Below are positions 10,275 to 19,696 of a stretch of DNA of 64,000 nt, in pieces. Source of the DNA: Asticcacaulis sp. AC466. Lineage in GTDB: Bacteria > Pseudomonadota > Alphaproteobacteria > Caulobacterales > Caulobacteraceae. Position 1 is the stretch's first letter. Each line of letters starts with the position of its first letter. The translations under genes were made by a program, and so were the position numbers. The DNA lies in assembly GCF_000495815.1 (NCBI RefSeq), contig NZ_AWGE01000020.1:1-64000 (forward strand), read 5' to 3'. Under the pieces are notes generated by a model. The model was not told the origin of the DNA and did not search any database. It was given only the letters and a program-made list of their open reading frames with translations.

Positions 10275-10353
10275 GTCTTCGTACCCCTAAAAAGGACGAT
10301 ATGTCGTCACATCACCTGCTTCGACGGATTATCGAGATTGGCGCCATGTCAGC

Positions 10354-11623
10354 TTACGGCATATTATTTTCGCTAAATGGCTTATCCGCCCGAGGCGGCT
10401 GAAATTGAGACTGAAAGCCAACCTTTCGGAGGACTGGTAAGTCCGACAGTCTAAAAAACGGCGTCTGATGCTTGAGACTGAGACCGACGACTGTCAGGAA
10501 CAGGGCGCAAAGCGTGAGAAATGTTCCCGGAAAGTAAGGCAGGATATTGATGCCTATCAGACTGATCAGGAAATCGCAGATCATGACGGTGATGAAAAGG
10601 CCCTGAAGCCAGGCGAATACCCGGACGTTGAGGTCTTTCGCGACCATGACGACCAGGGCCATGGCCGGGTAGAGCAGGTAAAGGTCATAATCGTATTCGT
10701 ACAGGCGCGGATTGATAAGTTGTACGAGGCCGAGAGCGAGCAAGACGCGTTCGCTGTCACAAAGCTTCGCCGTCTCCGCGAGGACGAGGCCCGCACCGAC
10801 CATAAGGCTTGCGAAGAGACCGTAAGCCAGAATAACAAGGGGCGTGTCCGGACGCAGACCCAAATACCATACGCAGGCCAAAAAGCCCCGGCCAGGCTGC
10901 GCCTGAAAGACGGTGGTGTGGAGCGCTTCCTGCCATTGCGCGCCATACGCGCCACCGGTCAAAATAAGCGCTGTCAGAGCCGCGACACCAAAAACAAGCG
11001 CCGGAACAAAGGCCGTCAGACGCGTTTTCAGGGGGGCGTTCTTCGAACAACAGGACGATCAGGGCTGCCAGGAAGAAAGGTTTGACGAGGGCACAACCAA
11101 TGACAACGATGATAAAAAGCCAGCGGTATGTCTTGAGCCTGAGTATGGCCGCGATGATCAGGCCGTGCAAAATCGCTCCCACGTTTCCGCTGGCCAGGGG
11201 GCTGCCGCGAACCGCCATAAGCGCGAAAAGCTTCATGGTCATGGGCACGCGCGGCGTAGGTTTCAGGACGGCATACCACAAAATAAGCAGGGTAAAGGGA
11301 ATGAACAGCGCCATCCCGGCTAGGCGCGCCCCGTCGGGGCCGAGCGCTTGCACTACCGGCGCGACCGCATATCCGATTTGGGGGGCGTAGACGAAGCGCG
11401 CGGGCACAAGACCGCTGCACACTGGCGTGAGGCTGTACGGAGAGTGACCTGCCGCGATTCTGGTCGCGCCGCATAGAAGCGCGTCAAAATCACCGAACCA
11501 CCAGCCGCCTTTGGCAAGACGCCCTAAAATGGCACTTAAAGCCGGTTCGAGACTGAGAAGGGCTAAGACACCGAAGGCAATTTTGTCGGAACTCCACCTA
11601 AAGGCAGTCTTGGTGTTTGGCAT
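10354..11623 (-). pseudogene. GT87-type (DUF2029) membrane glycosyltransferase, frameshifted
   Basis: Two overlapping minus-strand frames together make one polytopic protein of about 420 residues. The first part (ATG at 11623 with AGGAG upstream) has the GT87-like FGDFDALLCGATRIAAG followed by HSPYSL and FVYAPQIGYAV, then membrane helices to VLLFEER. There the frame runs into nonsense at a run of six C (six G on the plus strand, near 11030-11036). With five C the reading becomes RPLKTRLTAFVPALVFG and joins the second frame, which continues hydrophobically to the stop at 10354. GT87 enzymes use polyprenol-linked sugars at the membrane. The break is either a real indel, slippage-based phase variation, or a homopolymer sequencing error. 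Confidence 0.75.
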
Positions 11624-11859
11624 GCGGTGCGGCGCTCCTGAACGGGGCTGAACTGGGGTCAATCAAGGCCGGCAAGACACAGCATCGCACCTGTCCGGCC
11701 CCTCTGTATTTCTTTAAGGCTCGCACTCAGGCCGGGTGACCATAATGTGCCTTTTGACAACGTCTTGCTGAACGATGCCAATATTGGTGTCATCCATGAC
11801 AGGTAAATGACACACGTGGTGTTCGGTCATGCGCCCACAATCGTCACCACCAGAAAGTG

Positions 11860-12345
11860 CTAGCGGAACGTATCGTAGACCACCTGGACAATTTCGCCCG
11901 TATGGATGTCTACAAGAATGGCATCGGGACCGTACCTGACCCACTCGTAGCCGATAGGGGGTACATCCAGGGCGAAAAGCCAGTAATCTGCGAGCCAATA
12001 CTCTTCCGCCCAGTATGTCCGAGGCAATATTTGACCGTAATAGAAGCGGCTATATTTCCACCCGGCGGGCGCATGGTATGGGCCTATGTGAAAATTATGG
12101 ACGGCTTGGAAATTGTGTGTGTAGCCGGGACGGTCGAAGGTTCGCGGGCGTACGTCGATGCCGTGGGGACGGTCCAGGCGCGAATAACCCATGGGGTCGC
12201 GTTGGCTTTCAACATGCCGCTGTGCCTGGCCGTCCATGTGGCGGTGTTCCTGTGCTTCGCTGGTTCCCGCTTGGGCGGTCAGAGCCAAGGCGATGGCAAG
12301 GCCGAGGGAAGAGGCTGTTTTTTTCCCCTTAGGCGACAGTATCAT
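11860..12345 (-). CDS. RcnB-like periplasmic protein
   Basis: A 161-residue exported protein. The ATG has AGGAGA six bases upstream. A basic N-terminus and hydrophobic core end in an Ala-rich cleavage region around residue 30. The mature part is His-rich at first (HRHMDGQAQRH), then carries the RcnB-family C-terminal signature: YYGQILPRTYW, a Tyr/Trp-rich strand, PPIGYEWVRYGPDAILVDIHTGEIVQVV. RcnB in E. coli modulates nickel/cobalt efflux; family members in Caulobacterales are common targets of metal- and envelope-responsive two-component systems, and such a pair lies close by at 12839-14871. The metal is not readable here. The 197 bases between it and the GT87 gene hold no gene I can support. 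Confidence 0.85.
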   Translation of the reverse strand: MILSPKGKKTASSLGLAIALALTAQAGTSEAQEHRHMDGQAQRHVESQRDPMGYSRLDRPHGIDVRPRTFDRPGYTHNFQAVHNFHIGPYHAPAGWKYSRFYYGQILPRTYWAEEYWLADYWLFALDVPPIGYEWVRYGPDAILVDIHTGEIVQVVYDTFR

Positions 12346-12583
12346 AACACTTCTCCTTATTACGGTGAGGCGCGGAGTGTGACGCGCCTGTAGCGATGTC
12401 GAACAAGGTTAGACCGCCGCATCTCTCGCAGAACTCGCGTGAATTTTAATTTTATGAAAGGTTCGGGCAACGGAGGAAAATGTTACTCCGGCATTGCACT
12501 GGCGGTAAGATGTAGCGATGGTCGAATACACTCTGGAACAGAGCGGCGAGCGCCGTTCCGGTTCAGTCAAATCGGGATAGGGT

Positions 12584-12742
12584 CTAGAACAGGGTGCGCC
12601 AGATCATCCGGCTGAAAGCGGCAATGGCTGCTACTAGGACAATGACGGCGGCTGCCCGTGGCGCGTTAAAACACACACCGACTGCCGTACCGGCAGCGAG
12701 TCCCAGTAAACAGATGGCCAGTTCGGTTCGAAGCGGTCGCAA
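12584..12742 (-). CDS. Small two-helix membrane protein (52 residues)
   Basis: A short open frame starting at TTG with AGGA eight bases upstream. The product is 52 residues: a basic start (LRPLRTE), a hydrophobic span ICLLGLAAGTAVGVC, a short loop FNAPRA, a second span AAVIVLVAAIAAF, and a basic end SRMIWRTLF. This charge and helix pattern is what a small inner-membrane protein would show. It lies divergent to the two-component pair at 12839 and upstream of the RcnB-like gene on the same strand, so it may belong to that regulon. I know no family for it, and its size and TTG start keep confidence moderate. Confidence 0.5.
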   Translation of the reverse strand: MRPLRTELAICLLGLAAGTAVGVCFNAPRAAAVIVLVAAIAAFSRMIWRTLF

Positions 12743-12838
12743 TGTGCAATTCCTGGGTCAAGTCTTGCACCTTAATCAACCAGACTATCAAATCCTTGGG
12801 ATATGCCTTACATTTGTGTAAAGTCGCGGAAATGATGA

Positions 12839-13522
12839 ATGCCCTACCGAATACTTGTTGTCGATGACGATCCAAACGGCGCGGAATTCGTTACCAAGGG
12901 TTTGCGTCAGGCCGGATATACGGTCGAACAGGTCGGAAATGGCCCGGATGCCCTCCATATGGCCATTTCCGAGCCCTTTGATGCGATTGTTCTGGACCGT
13001 AACCTGCCGGGCCTCGACGGCCTGTCGGTGCTTCGGGCGCTGCGGGCTGCGCACAAGGATATACCGGTTCTTATTCTCTCCGCCCTGGCCCATGCGGATG
13101 AGCGGGTGAATGGTCTTCGTGCCGGCGCCAATGACTATCTGGGCAAGCCGTTTTCCTTTCTGGAATTCGAACTCAGACTCGAAAACCTTCTGAAATCGAA
13201 GGGCAATGGCACCGCAGAGACCTCGCTGACATGTGCCGACCTGGAAATGGACTTGCTGTCACGGCGCGTATCGCGCGGCGGCAAGGTCATTGACCTTTTG
13301 CAGCGCGAATTTCAGATCCTGGAACAGCTGTTGCGGCACAAGAATAAGATCGTGACGCGTACCATGCTGCTCGAACAGGTGTGGGATTATCGCTATGACC
13401 CACATACGAGTCTGATCGACACGCACATAAGTCGTCTCAGAAAAAAAGTCGACGATGGTCATCCTGTGCCGCTATTGCACACCGTGCGCAGCGTTGGATA
13501 TCGCCTGGCGGACACACCATGA
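12839..13522 (+). CDS. OmpR/PhoB-family response regulator
   Basis: A 227-residue regulator with an N-terminal receiver (acidic VVDDD, phospho-acceptor in IVLDRNLPGLDG, Lys in GKPF) and a C-terminal winged helix (about 128-225) with RVSRGGKVIDLLQREFQILE, DYRYDPHTSLIDTHISRLRKKVDD and HTVRSVGYRL. It binds DNA as a phosphorylated dimer. Its stop overlaps the start of the histidine kinase as ATGA, so they form a cognate pair. Proximity to the RcnB-like and small membrane genes suggests they may be targets, as in metal or envelope stress systems; that is inference. Confidence 0.95.
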   Translation: MPYRILVVDDDPNGAEFVTKGLRQAGYTVEQVGNGPDALHMAISEPFDAIVLDRNLPGLDGLSVLRALRAAHKDIPVLILSALAHADERVNGLRAGANDYLGKPFSFLEFELRLENLLKSKGNGTAETSLTCADLEMDLLSRRVSRGGKVIDLLQREFQILEQLLRHKNKIVTRTMLLEQVWDYRYDPHTSLIDTHISRLRKKVDDGHPVPLLHTVRSVGYRLADTP

Positions 13523-14871
13523 TGTCGCGACTTACCAGAGCGTGGCCTTTGCGGGGGCTACTGCTCATCTTCGCGATCATTCTGGCTGTTGGTCTGGCCT
13601 ATAGTGTTGCCGTCGAATTTGTCGATGCCAGGGGAAAGGCCCTGATTTCGCTTCAAGAGAGGAACGCAGCTAAGGATGAACTGGACCTCTTCTCGATCGT
13701 CGACCGCGCCGAAGGCCGGCATGGACTGATCCTCGAAGTATCGCAGCAGGCGGAGTTGAACGGAAGAACCAGTGTATTTGCGCTCAAGGATGCAAATGGC
13801 GCTCTTATTGCCGGCAATCTGAAAGCCTGGCCCGCCTCACTCGAAAATAATGCATTCTGGCTTGCCCGTCGGAATGTCGAAGGGCGTAGTGAACTGCGTA
13901 TATCAACCCGTCGCCTGTCCGATGGCATGGTCGTATTGGTCGGTCATGACAATCAGGCGCTTGAAAGCTTTCAAGATACGGTCATCGGGTCGGTATGGGT
14001 CGCCATCGCCATCGTTGCCGTGACATGCATTCTTATAGCTATGGCCATCACATCGCTGATAATGGCGAGGGTCCGGGAATTGTCGGCGACTGCGCAAAAA
14101 GTGTCGTCTGGAGATTTTCAGGCCCGGGCAAGGGATAGAAGGGGGCACGGTCCTTTCGATCAGATCGCGCGTGCGCAGAACATGATGCTCGCACGAATCG
14201 AAGACTTGATAACCGGTTTGCGTATCGTCACCGACAGCCTGGCGCATGATCTGCGCACCCCCCTGGCGCAGACCCGCAAATATATAGAAGACGGAGTCCT
14301 GAGCGGTGGCCTGCAAGACAAGCAGAACGCCCTTGAAGCCGCGCTGACCGAGGTGGACCGGACCATCTCGACCTTTTCCAGCCTTATCGATATTGCCCGA
14401 GCAGAAGGCGGGTTATCACGCAACGCCATGGAGGCGGTAGCGCTCTCGCCTCTCGCCCAAGGTGTCTATGACCTCTTTCAGCCCTTGGCCGAAGAGCGCG
14501 CCATCCACTTCAATTTGCAGGTCACAGCGGTGCATATCCACGGACATCGCACCTTGTTGATGCAGGCCGTTTCTAATCTGGTCCATAATGCGATAAAATA
14601 CGCTCCTGATGGGGGACAGGTTGATCTGGAAATCAGTGCCTACGGTGACGGTGCTCAAATTTTGGTCGCCGACAATGGTCCCGGCATAGCGCCGGAGGAA
14701 CGGGATGATGCCGTGCGACGGTTCACGCAGGTCGGTGTCGACACCCGGCCCAAAGGCCTGGGTTTGGGGCTGGCCATTGTAGAGGCGGCCGCGCGTCTGC
14801 ATAATGGAAAGTTAATCCTTGAAGACAACGCCCCGGGGCTCAGGGCCTGCATCATTCTGGCGGGACATTAA
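13519..14871 (+). CDS. Sensor histidine kinase
   Basis: A 450-residue inner-membrane kinase coupled to the preceding regulator. Two membrane spans (about 13-34 and 155-180) enclose a periplasmic sensor of about 120 residues with no recognised fold. HAMP follows, then the phospho-acceptor box SLAHDLRTPLAQ, and an ATPase domain with the N box NLVHNAIKYAPDGG, the G1 box DNGPGIAPEE and the G2 box GLGLGLAIVEAAARLHNG. The class resembles QseC/TctE-type kinases paired with OmpR regulators. The signal cannot be determined from sequence. Confidence 0.94.
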   Translation: MMSRLTRAWPLRGLLLIFAIILAVGLAYSVAVEFVDARGKALISLQERNAAKDELDLFSIVDRAEGRHGLILEVSQQAELNGRTSVFALKDANGALIAGNLKAWPASLENNAFWLARRNVEGRSELRISTRRLSDGMVVLVGHDNQALESFQDTVIGSVWVAIAIVAVTCILIAMAITSLIMARVRELSATAQKVSSGDFQARARDRRGHGPFDQIARAQNMMLARIEDLITGLRIVTDSLAHDLRTPLAQTRKYIEDGVLSGGLQDKQNALEAALTEVDRTISTFSSLIDIARAEGGLSRNAMEAVALSPLAQGVYDLFQPLAEERAIHFNLQVTAVHIHGHRTLLMQAVSNLVHNAIKYAPDGGQVDLEISAYGDGAQILVADNGPGIAPEERDDAVRRFTQVGVDTRPKGLGLGLAIVEAAARLHNGKLILEDNAPGLRACIILAGH

Positions 14872-14996
14872 ACCGGAGGAGGGGGCGGATCTGGTGATCG
14901 GTGTTCGGCGGTTGAAAATTACCGAATGTTAAATTGACGGCGGATCAGATGGAGGCGCTATTCGTCCCTGAGCGATAATAGGGATCGGACAAAGCC

Positions 14997-16034
14997 ATGA
15001 AGTCGCTGATTGCCGTGGTGTTCCTATCGGTGGTGGCAAGCCTTACGCCCGCCGTGTCTATGAGCGAGCCCACATTCGACGGCGTGCTGGTGCGCTTCGA
15101 TCAGGACGCGCACCCCGACCTGAAGGGTGTAGTGGTCTTGCGCGACGGACACGTCGTCGCTGAACGCTATTACAACGGCGAAACGCCAGACTCGCTGCAT
15201 GACATCCGTTCGGCGGGCAAGAGCATCACCTCGCTTCTGGTGGGTATCGCCATCGATCGCAAGGCAGTCCACGGCATAGACGATTCGGTCGCCATGTACT
15301 GGCCTGAGGCGAAGGGTAGCCCGGTGGGAGAGGTGCCGCTCCGGGACATTCTGACCATGCGCTCAGGCCTGGCTGCGTTCGATGAAGACCCGGCGTCGCC
15401 GGGTAACGAAGACAGGATGGATGACGCCGCCGACCCGCTTGCCTTCGTCCTGTCCGTCCCGCGTGCCGATCAACCGGGGATGCGTTATCGCTACAATTCC
15501 GTCACCGCATACACAGCCGGCGTGGTGGTCGCCAAAGCCACAGGCAGATCATTGGAGACCTTCGCCAGTACCGCCTTGTTCGCGCCGCTTGGCATCACGC
15601 GCTGGCACTGGGCGTCGGATGCGTCCGGCTATACGAAAGGACAGGGCAATCTGTCGCTGACGACACGCGATCTTGCCAAGATCGGGGAGATGGTGCGCGC
15701 AGGGGGCGTTTATAAAGGCCGCCGCATTGTCAGCGCAGCCTGGCTTACTGATGCCTTGTCGCCCAAGGTCAGCATTTCGGATACCGATCCTTATGCGGAT
15801 GGCTACGGCTATTTCTGGTACGCCAAGAGCCAGCAAATCAACGGCCAACCGGTCACCGTCTCATTTGCGTCAGGGAACGGCGGGAACAAGATCTATATTG
15901 TGCCCAGTCGGCACATGGTCGTCGCCATCACATCGAGCGCCTACGGAAAAGGCTACGGGCAGAAGCGCTCAGAAGCCATTCTGAAAGCAATCCTCGCCGA
16001 ACCGGATTCGACCTGGATAAAGGTCGCGAAATAA
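14997..16034 (+). CDS. Secreted class C beta-lactamase-fold serine hydrolase
   Basis: A 345-residue protein with a signal peptide (about 1-22) and a penicillin-binding/beta-lactamase fold. The catalytic SxxK is SAGK near residues 72-75 and the second motif YNS near 166-168; SFASGNGGNKIY near the end is in the KTG-equivalent place. The family includes esterases, D-aminopeptidases and 6-aminohexanoate dimer hydrolases, and true beta-lactam resistance should not be assumed. The exported form indicates a periplasmic substrate. The aspartyl protease gene begins 22 bases after its stop, so the two probably share a transcript. Confidence 0.88.
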   Translation: MKSLIAVVFLSVVASLTPAVSMSEPTFDGVLVRFDQDAHPDLKGVVVLRDGHVVAERYYNGETPDSLHDIRSAGKSITSLLVGIAIDRKAVHGIDDSVAMYWPEAKGSPVGEVPLRDILTMRSGLAAFDEDPASPGNEDRMDDAADPLAFVLSVPRADQPGMRYRYNSVTAYTAGVVVAKATGRSLETFASTALFAPLGITRWHWASDASGYTKGQGNLSLTTRDLAKIGEMVRAGGVYKGRRIVSAAWLTDALSPKVSISDTDPYADGYGYFWYAKSQQINGQPVTVSFASGNGGNKIYIVPSRHMVVAITSSAYGKGYGQKRSEAILKAILAEPDSTWIKVAK

Positions 16035-16056
16035 GCACACATGGGACCCAGAAAAA

Positions 16057-16893
16057 ATGCTTGATACAATTCCTTTTGAATATGCGTCTGCCCAGGCGCC
16101 CTTACTAGTCGTCAAGGGCCAACTCGGTGAGAGCCGAGCCCCGGTGTCGGTTGTGCTCGACACGGGCGCGGCTGCGCCCTTTTCGCTATTCTTAAGCACA
16201 AGGGCGGCGAAATCGCTGTCGCTTGAAATGTCCGATGAAATAGTTCCGGAGACATCGACCGCGGTCGGAAGCAAACGCCAGAGCTACAGAACGGCTGACC
16301 TGCCATTTTTTTCACTTGGGCCTGTGAAACTGGTTCATACCCCAGTTGCCGTCTTGCCTATGATCGACAACATGGCGGGCCAGATCGGGCATCCGGTCGA
16401 TGCCATCATCGGCTACCAATTCCTTCGTGATCGCAGATTTTCAATCAACTACCCCACGCGCAAGATCGATCTGTCGGCGCCCGCGCCGTCTGAGGGTGAG
16501 GCCCTCACCTTCACCCTCGCGGCAAAAAAGCCGATCATTCTCGTCCAGGCAAAGGTCAACGGGGAGGGGCCATTCACTTTTGAGATAGACACCGGCGCCA
16601 CTGTGACCAGCCTGTCGCCAGAGACCGCCGCCCGCGCCCACATTACGCCCACAGGAGAAGGTGTCCTCGGTGGAGCAGGCGGGGCGGTGACCGTTAAGCG
16701 CGCGGATGCAAACCTGGCTGTGGGAGCGGTCAAATTCGATCTGAAAAACGTGACTGTAACGGACAGTCTGGCCGGCATCAGCGCCGCCGCCGGCAGCCAG
16801 ATAGATGGTATTGTGGGGTTGGACTATTTTTACCGCACCACCCTGACAATCGACTACCCCAATGCAAAGGTTTGGGTCACCTTACCGAAGTAG
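16057..16893 (+). CDS. Retropepsin-like aspartyl protease with two DTGA motifs
   Basis: A 278-residue protein with two homologous halves. Each begins with a catalytic-type motif: VVLDTGAAAPFSL near residue 34 and FEIDTGATVTSLS near residue 176. Each is followed by the family's later hydrophobic-Gly element (IIGYQFL and IVGLDYFY). Retropepsins usually dimerise, each chain giving one Asp; here one chain carries both. No signal peptide follows the ATG and no better in-frame start is seen upstream, which is unusual since relatives are often exported. It is probably co-transcribed with the serine hydrolase before it. The substrate is unknown. Confidence 0.82.
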   Translation: MLDTIPFEYASAQAPLLVVKGQLGESRAPVSVVLDTGAAAPFSLFLSTRAAKSLSLEMSDEIVPETSTAVGSKRQSYRTADLPFFSLGPVKLVHTPVAVLPMIDNMAGQIGHPVDAIIGYQFLRDRRFSINYPTRKIDLSAPAPSEGEALTFTLAAKKPIILVQAKVNGEGPFTFEIDTGATVTSLSPETAARAHITPTGEGVLGGAGGAVTVKRADANLAVGAVKFDLKNVTVTDSLAGISAAAGSQIDGIVGLDYFYRTTLTIDYPNAKVWVTLPK

Positions 16894-16994
16894 ACGGCGA
16901 TTTATATCACTTTGCGTATGCACGGTCCGTCCGAATTTCAGAATTTGACGCGTGGGGTTAGGTGTGGGTCTATAATCCGTAAGCGGCGTCACGG

Positions 16995-18110
16995 ATGGGT
17001 GCGATGACTCTCTATTCTGTAATTCTCTCTATCGGCGCGGCAAACGGCGCGGTCTTGGCGGCGCTCATCCTGCGGAGTCGCCACAACCGTTTCGCCAATG
17101 CTGCGCTGTCAATGCTTCTGGGCGCGGTTCTGCTGAGCGTACTCGTCTACATTATTGGCTACGCTGGCGCCTATGACAGATGGCCATGGCTCACCTTTTG
17201 CCCGCTCGATTGGTCACTCTCGTTCGGCCCCTTGCTTTGGATCTATGTTGTTTGCCTGACGACGGGTATTCGTCCAAACGGCCTCGGTTATCATTTTGCG
17301 CCGTTGGGTGCGCATTTGGCATATCAGGTGGTGTGTTTCGCGTTGCCCATGTCTGAAAAGTGGGCTTGGTTTACGGGAGCGGACCGACATATGGTCGCCC
17401 CCTGCGTGCAGGGATTTTATTTCATTCAATTGGGCATCTACCTGGCTCTGTCAGGTCGTGCCTACCTCGCCTATAGCGCGTGGCTGGTCCAACGGTTCGG
17501 AGACGCGCGGCCACGCACCGCCTGGCTTGGTGCCATATTAGGCACTATCGGGCTGTATTGGCTGACGGCTGTCGGATTTTCCGCGTGGCATTGGTGGGTT
17601 CATCCCCTCGATTATTTCCAACGCTTTCCCGTGATGATCGCGTTTTGCCTGCTCGTCTATATCCTGGGACTCATGGGATGGCGCTACAGCGGTTTGAACT
17701 GGCCACATGCCTGCACGACGCCTGAGCCGGCACCGCGAACAGACTACACGGCTCTGGTGAGAGACTGGCGCGTCCGTATTGAGGCAGAGGGATGGTGGCG
17801 GGAGGAAGATCTGTCATTGGCCGGTCTGGCCAAACGTCTGGCCGTGTCTGAGCGCACCCTGTCGCGTGGCCTGAAGGAGGGATTGGGAGAAACGTTCAGC
17901 CATTTCATCAATGCCTATCGGGTGCGGGCGGTTGCCCGTGGGTTGGATGCGGGATCAAACAGCGACTTGCTTACCTTGGCGACGGAGGTAGGCTTTGCCT
18001 CCAAGGCCAATTTCAATCGTGCTTTCAAAGCCGTCACGGGAATGACGCCCTCCGCCTACAAGGCCAGAGCGTCTCATATTCCGCCAATCGCGCATTTAGG
18101 CGGCGAATGA
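16995..18110 (+). CDS. AraC-family regulator with N-terminal membrane domain
   Basis: A 371-residue protein. The first ~230 residues contain six or seven hydrophobic helices, starting with LYSVILSIGAANGAVLAALIL, as in the group of AraC regulators with a membrane-embedded 7TM-like sensor. The C-terminal ~110 residues hold the two helix-turn-helix units: LSLAGLAKRLAVSERTLSRGL and the second helix followed by the signature LATEVGFASKANFNRAFKAVTGMTPSAYK. It should sense a membrane or periplasmic cue and regulate nearby genes; the S41-like peptidase 52 bases downstream is the obvious candidate target. An ATG three codons in (17004) is an alternative start. Confidence 0.9.
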   Translation: MGAMTLYSVILSIGAANGAVLAALILRSRHNRFANAALSMLLGAVLLSVLVYIIGYAGAYDRWPWLTFCPLDWSLSFGPLLWIYVVCLTTGIRPNGLGYHFAPLGAHLAYQVVCFALPMSEKWAWFTGADRHMVAPCVQGFYFIQLGIYLALSGRAYLAYSAWLVQRFGDARPRTAWLGAILGTIGLYWLTAVGFSAWHWWVHPLDYFQRFPVMIAFCLLVYILGLMGWRYSGLNWPHACTTPEPAPRTDYTALVRDWRVRIEAEGWWREEDLSLAGLAKRLAVSERTLSRGLKEGLGETFSHFINAYRVRAVARGLDAGSNSDLLTLATEVGFASKANFNRAFKAVTGMTPSAYKARASHIPPIAHLGGE

Positions 18111-18162
18111 GGCGACAATCCTCCGGATTTGCGGTGTGTGGCCGGGCGTCAGGAGGTATGAC

Positions 18163-19674
18163 ATGCACAACATTAATCGTCGGGCCTGGTTAGCCGGTAT
18201 GGCAGCGCTAGGGGTTAGCCCAGCCTTGCCCGCCCTTGCGGGGGAGGTAGATCCGGCCGCTTTGCGCGCTGACCTGCCCACCCTGCGGCGAGCCTACACC
18301 CTTCTGCATCCCGGTCTTTATCGCTACCAGACGCCGGCGCAATTCAATGCGAGGCTGGACGCGTTAGCGAAGGCGCTTGAGGCGAAGGCCTCCTTGGATA
18401 CGCAATATTTGCACATCGCCCGGCTGACAGCGGCGATCAAATGCGGACACACCTACGGCAATTTCTACAATCAGTCGGATGGTGTCGCAGCCCAGCTTTT
18501 TGAGCGCAGGACACGGCTACCGTTCTTCTTCACCTGGACAGGCGCGCGTATGGTCGTGACGGACAATCCGCTCGGTGTCGATGGAATAGTCCGAGGCAGC
18601 GAAATCCTGTCGATCGACGGTGTCCCCGTCGCCGACATTCAAAGCAAACTGATGCCCTACCTGAGAGCTGACGGCGCAAACGACGCAAAGCGACGTAAAC
18701 TGCTGGATGTACAGGGCGCCGATGCCTTCGAAACCTTCGATATTTTCCATAGCCTGCTCTATCCGCCTAGCCGCTCCACACGTGCGCTGACTGTCCGCAT
18801 GCGTCCGGACGGTGGCGTTCGAACTCTGCGCGTCGAACCCATCGACCGCGCCGCACGCCTGAAGGCATCACCGCAAAAAACAACACGTGATAGCCCCGAC
18901 TATTGGACGCTCTCATTCCCGGTGCTTGGCGTTGCCGTCATCAAAATGCCCGGCTGGGCGCTTTACGACACCAAGTGGGATTGGCGGGCAAAAATTGCAG
19001 ACATGTTCCAGAAGATTGCTGAGACATCTGTCACGGGACTGATTATCGACATCCGGGAAAACGAAGGCGGTCTGGACTGCGGCCGTGAAATCCTGGCCCA
19101 CCTGATCGACCAACCGGTATCACCGGCTGCTGATATTGATCGGCTGGTTCGCTTCCGCTCGACTCCGGAGGACTTGCGGCCCTGTCTGGATACTTGGGAC
19201 CGCAGCTTCCACCATCTGGGCGAAGGCGGGACATATCTCGGAAACGGTTATTTCGCCCTGGCTGAGGACAGTGACGCAATACAGCCGATCCAGCCCAAAG
19301 GGCCGCGGTTCAAGGGCAAGGTCATCGTGCTGAGCAGCGCACAAAATAGCTCCGCCACCTTTCAGTTTATCCAGGTCATGCGCGATTTGAAGCTGGCGTC
19401 TATCTACGGCGAGCCTACCGGTGGAAATCGGCGCGGTATAAATGGGGGCTGTTTCTTTTTTCTGCGCCTGAAGAACTCAGGATTGGAGGTCGATCTGCCA
19501 TTGATCGGTCAATACCCCAAAACGCCGCAACCGGACACCGGACTCTTACCCGACGTTTTTGTTTCCTCGACGATTGAGGATATCGCTGGGGGGCGGGATG
19601 CGGTTTTGGCGCGCGCCATCAAGGACTTGAGGGGGGAGGGGGCTTTGACGCGGGATGATCGGTTGCAGCTTTAG
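18163..19674 (+). CDS. S41-like (tail-specific) peptidase, Tat-type signal
   Basis: A 503-residue protein from an ATG with AGGAGG six bases upstream, preferred over an earlier in-frame ATG at 18136. The N-terminus NRRAWLAGMAALGV is a twin-arginine-type signal. A helical N-terminal region and a PDZ-like segment (GSEILSIDGVPVADI) precede the S41 core: IIDIRENEGG and the nucleophile region VLSSAQNSSATF, with GEPTGGNRRG following. C-terminal processing peptidases use a Ser/Lys dyad; the Ser is plausible, but I cannot place the Lys with certainty. The location is periplasmic or extracellular. It may be controlled by the AraC regulator upstream. Confidence 0.85.
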   Translation: MHNINRRAWLAGMAALGVSPALPALAGEVDPAALRADLPTLRRAYTLLHPGLYRYQTPAQFNARLDALAKALEAKASLDTQYLHIARLTAAIKCGHTYGNFYNQSDGVAAQLFERRTRLPFFFTWTGARMVVTDNPLGVDGIVRGSEILSIDGVPVADIQSKLMPYLRADGANDAKRRKLLDVQGADAFETFDIFHSLLYPPSRSTRALTVRMRPDGGVRTLRVEPIDRAARLKASPQKTTRDSPDYWTLSFPVLGVAVIKMPGWALYDTKWDWRAKIADMFQKIAETSVTGLIIDIRENEGGLDCGREILAHLIDQPVSPAADIDRLVRFRSTPEDLRPCLDTWDRSFHHLGEGGTYLGNGYFALAEDSDAIQPIQPKGPRFKGKVIVLSSAQNSSATFQFIQVMRDLKLASIYGEPTGGNRRGINGGCFFFLRLKNSGLEVDLPLIGQYPKTPQPDTGLLPDVFVSSTIEDIAGGRDAVLARAIKDLRGEGALTRDDRLQL

Positions 19675-19696
19675 ATATATTAGACCGCCGCCTGTC

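Noticed and set aside
10468-11085. Plus-strand open frame of 205 codons
   Set aside because: Antisense to the GT87 pseudogene; highly charged low-complexity product typical of shadow frames.
14997-16034. Calling the serine hydrolase a beta-lactam resistance gene
   Set aside because: The SxxK/YxN fold is shared by esterases and amidases; nothing in context supports antibiotic resistance.
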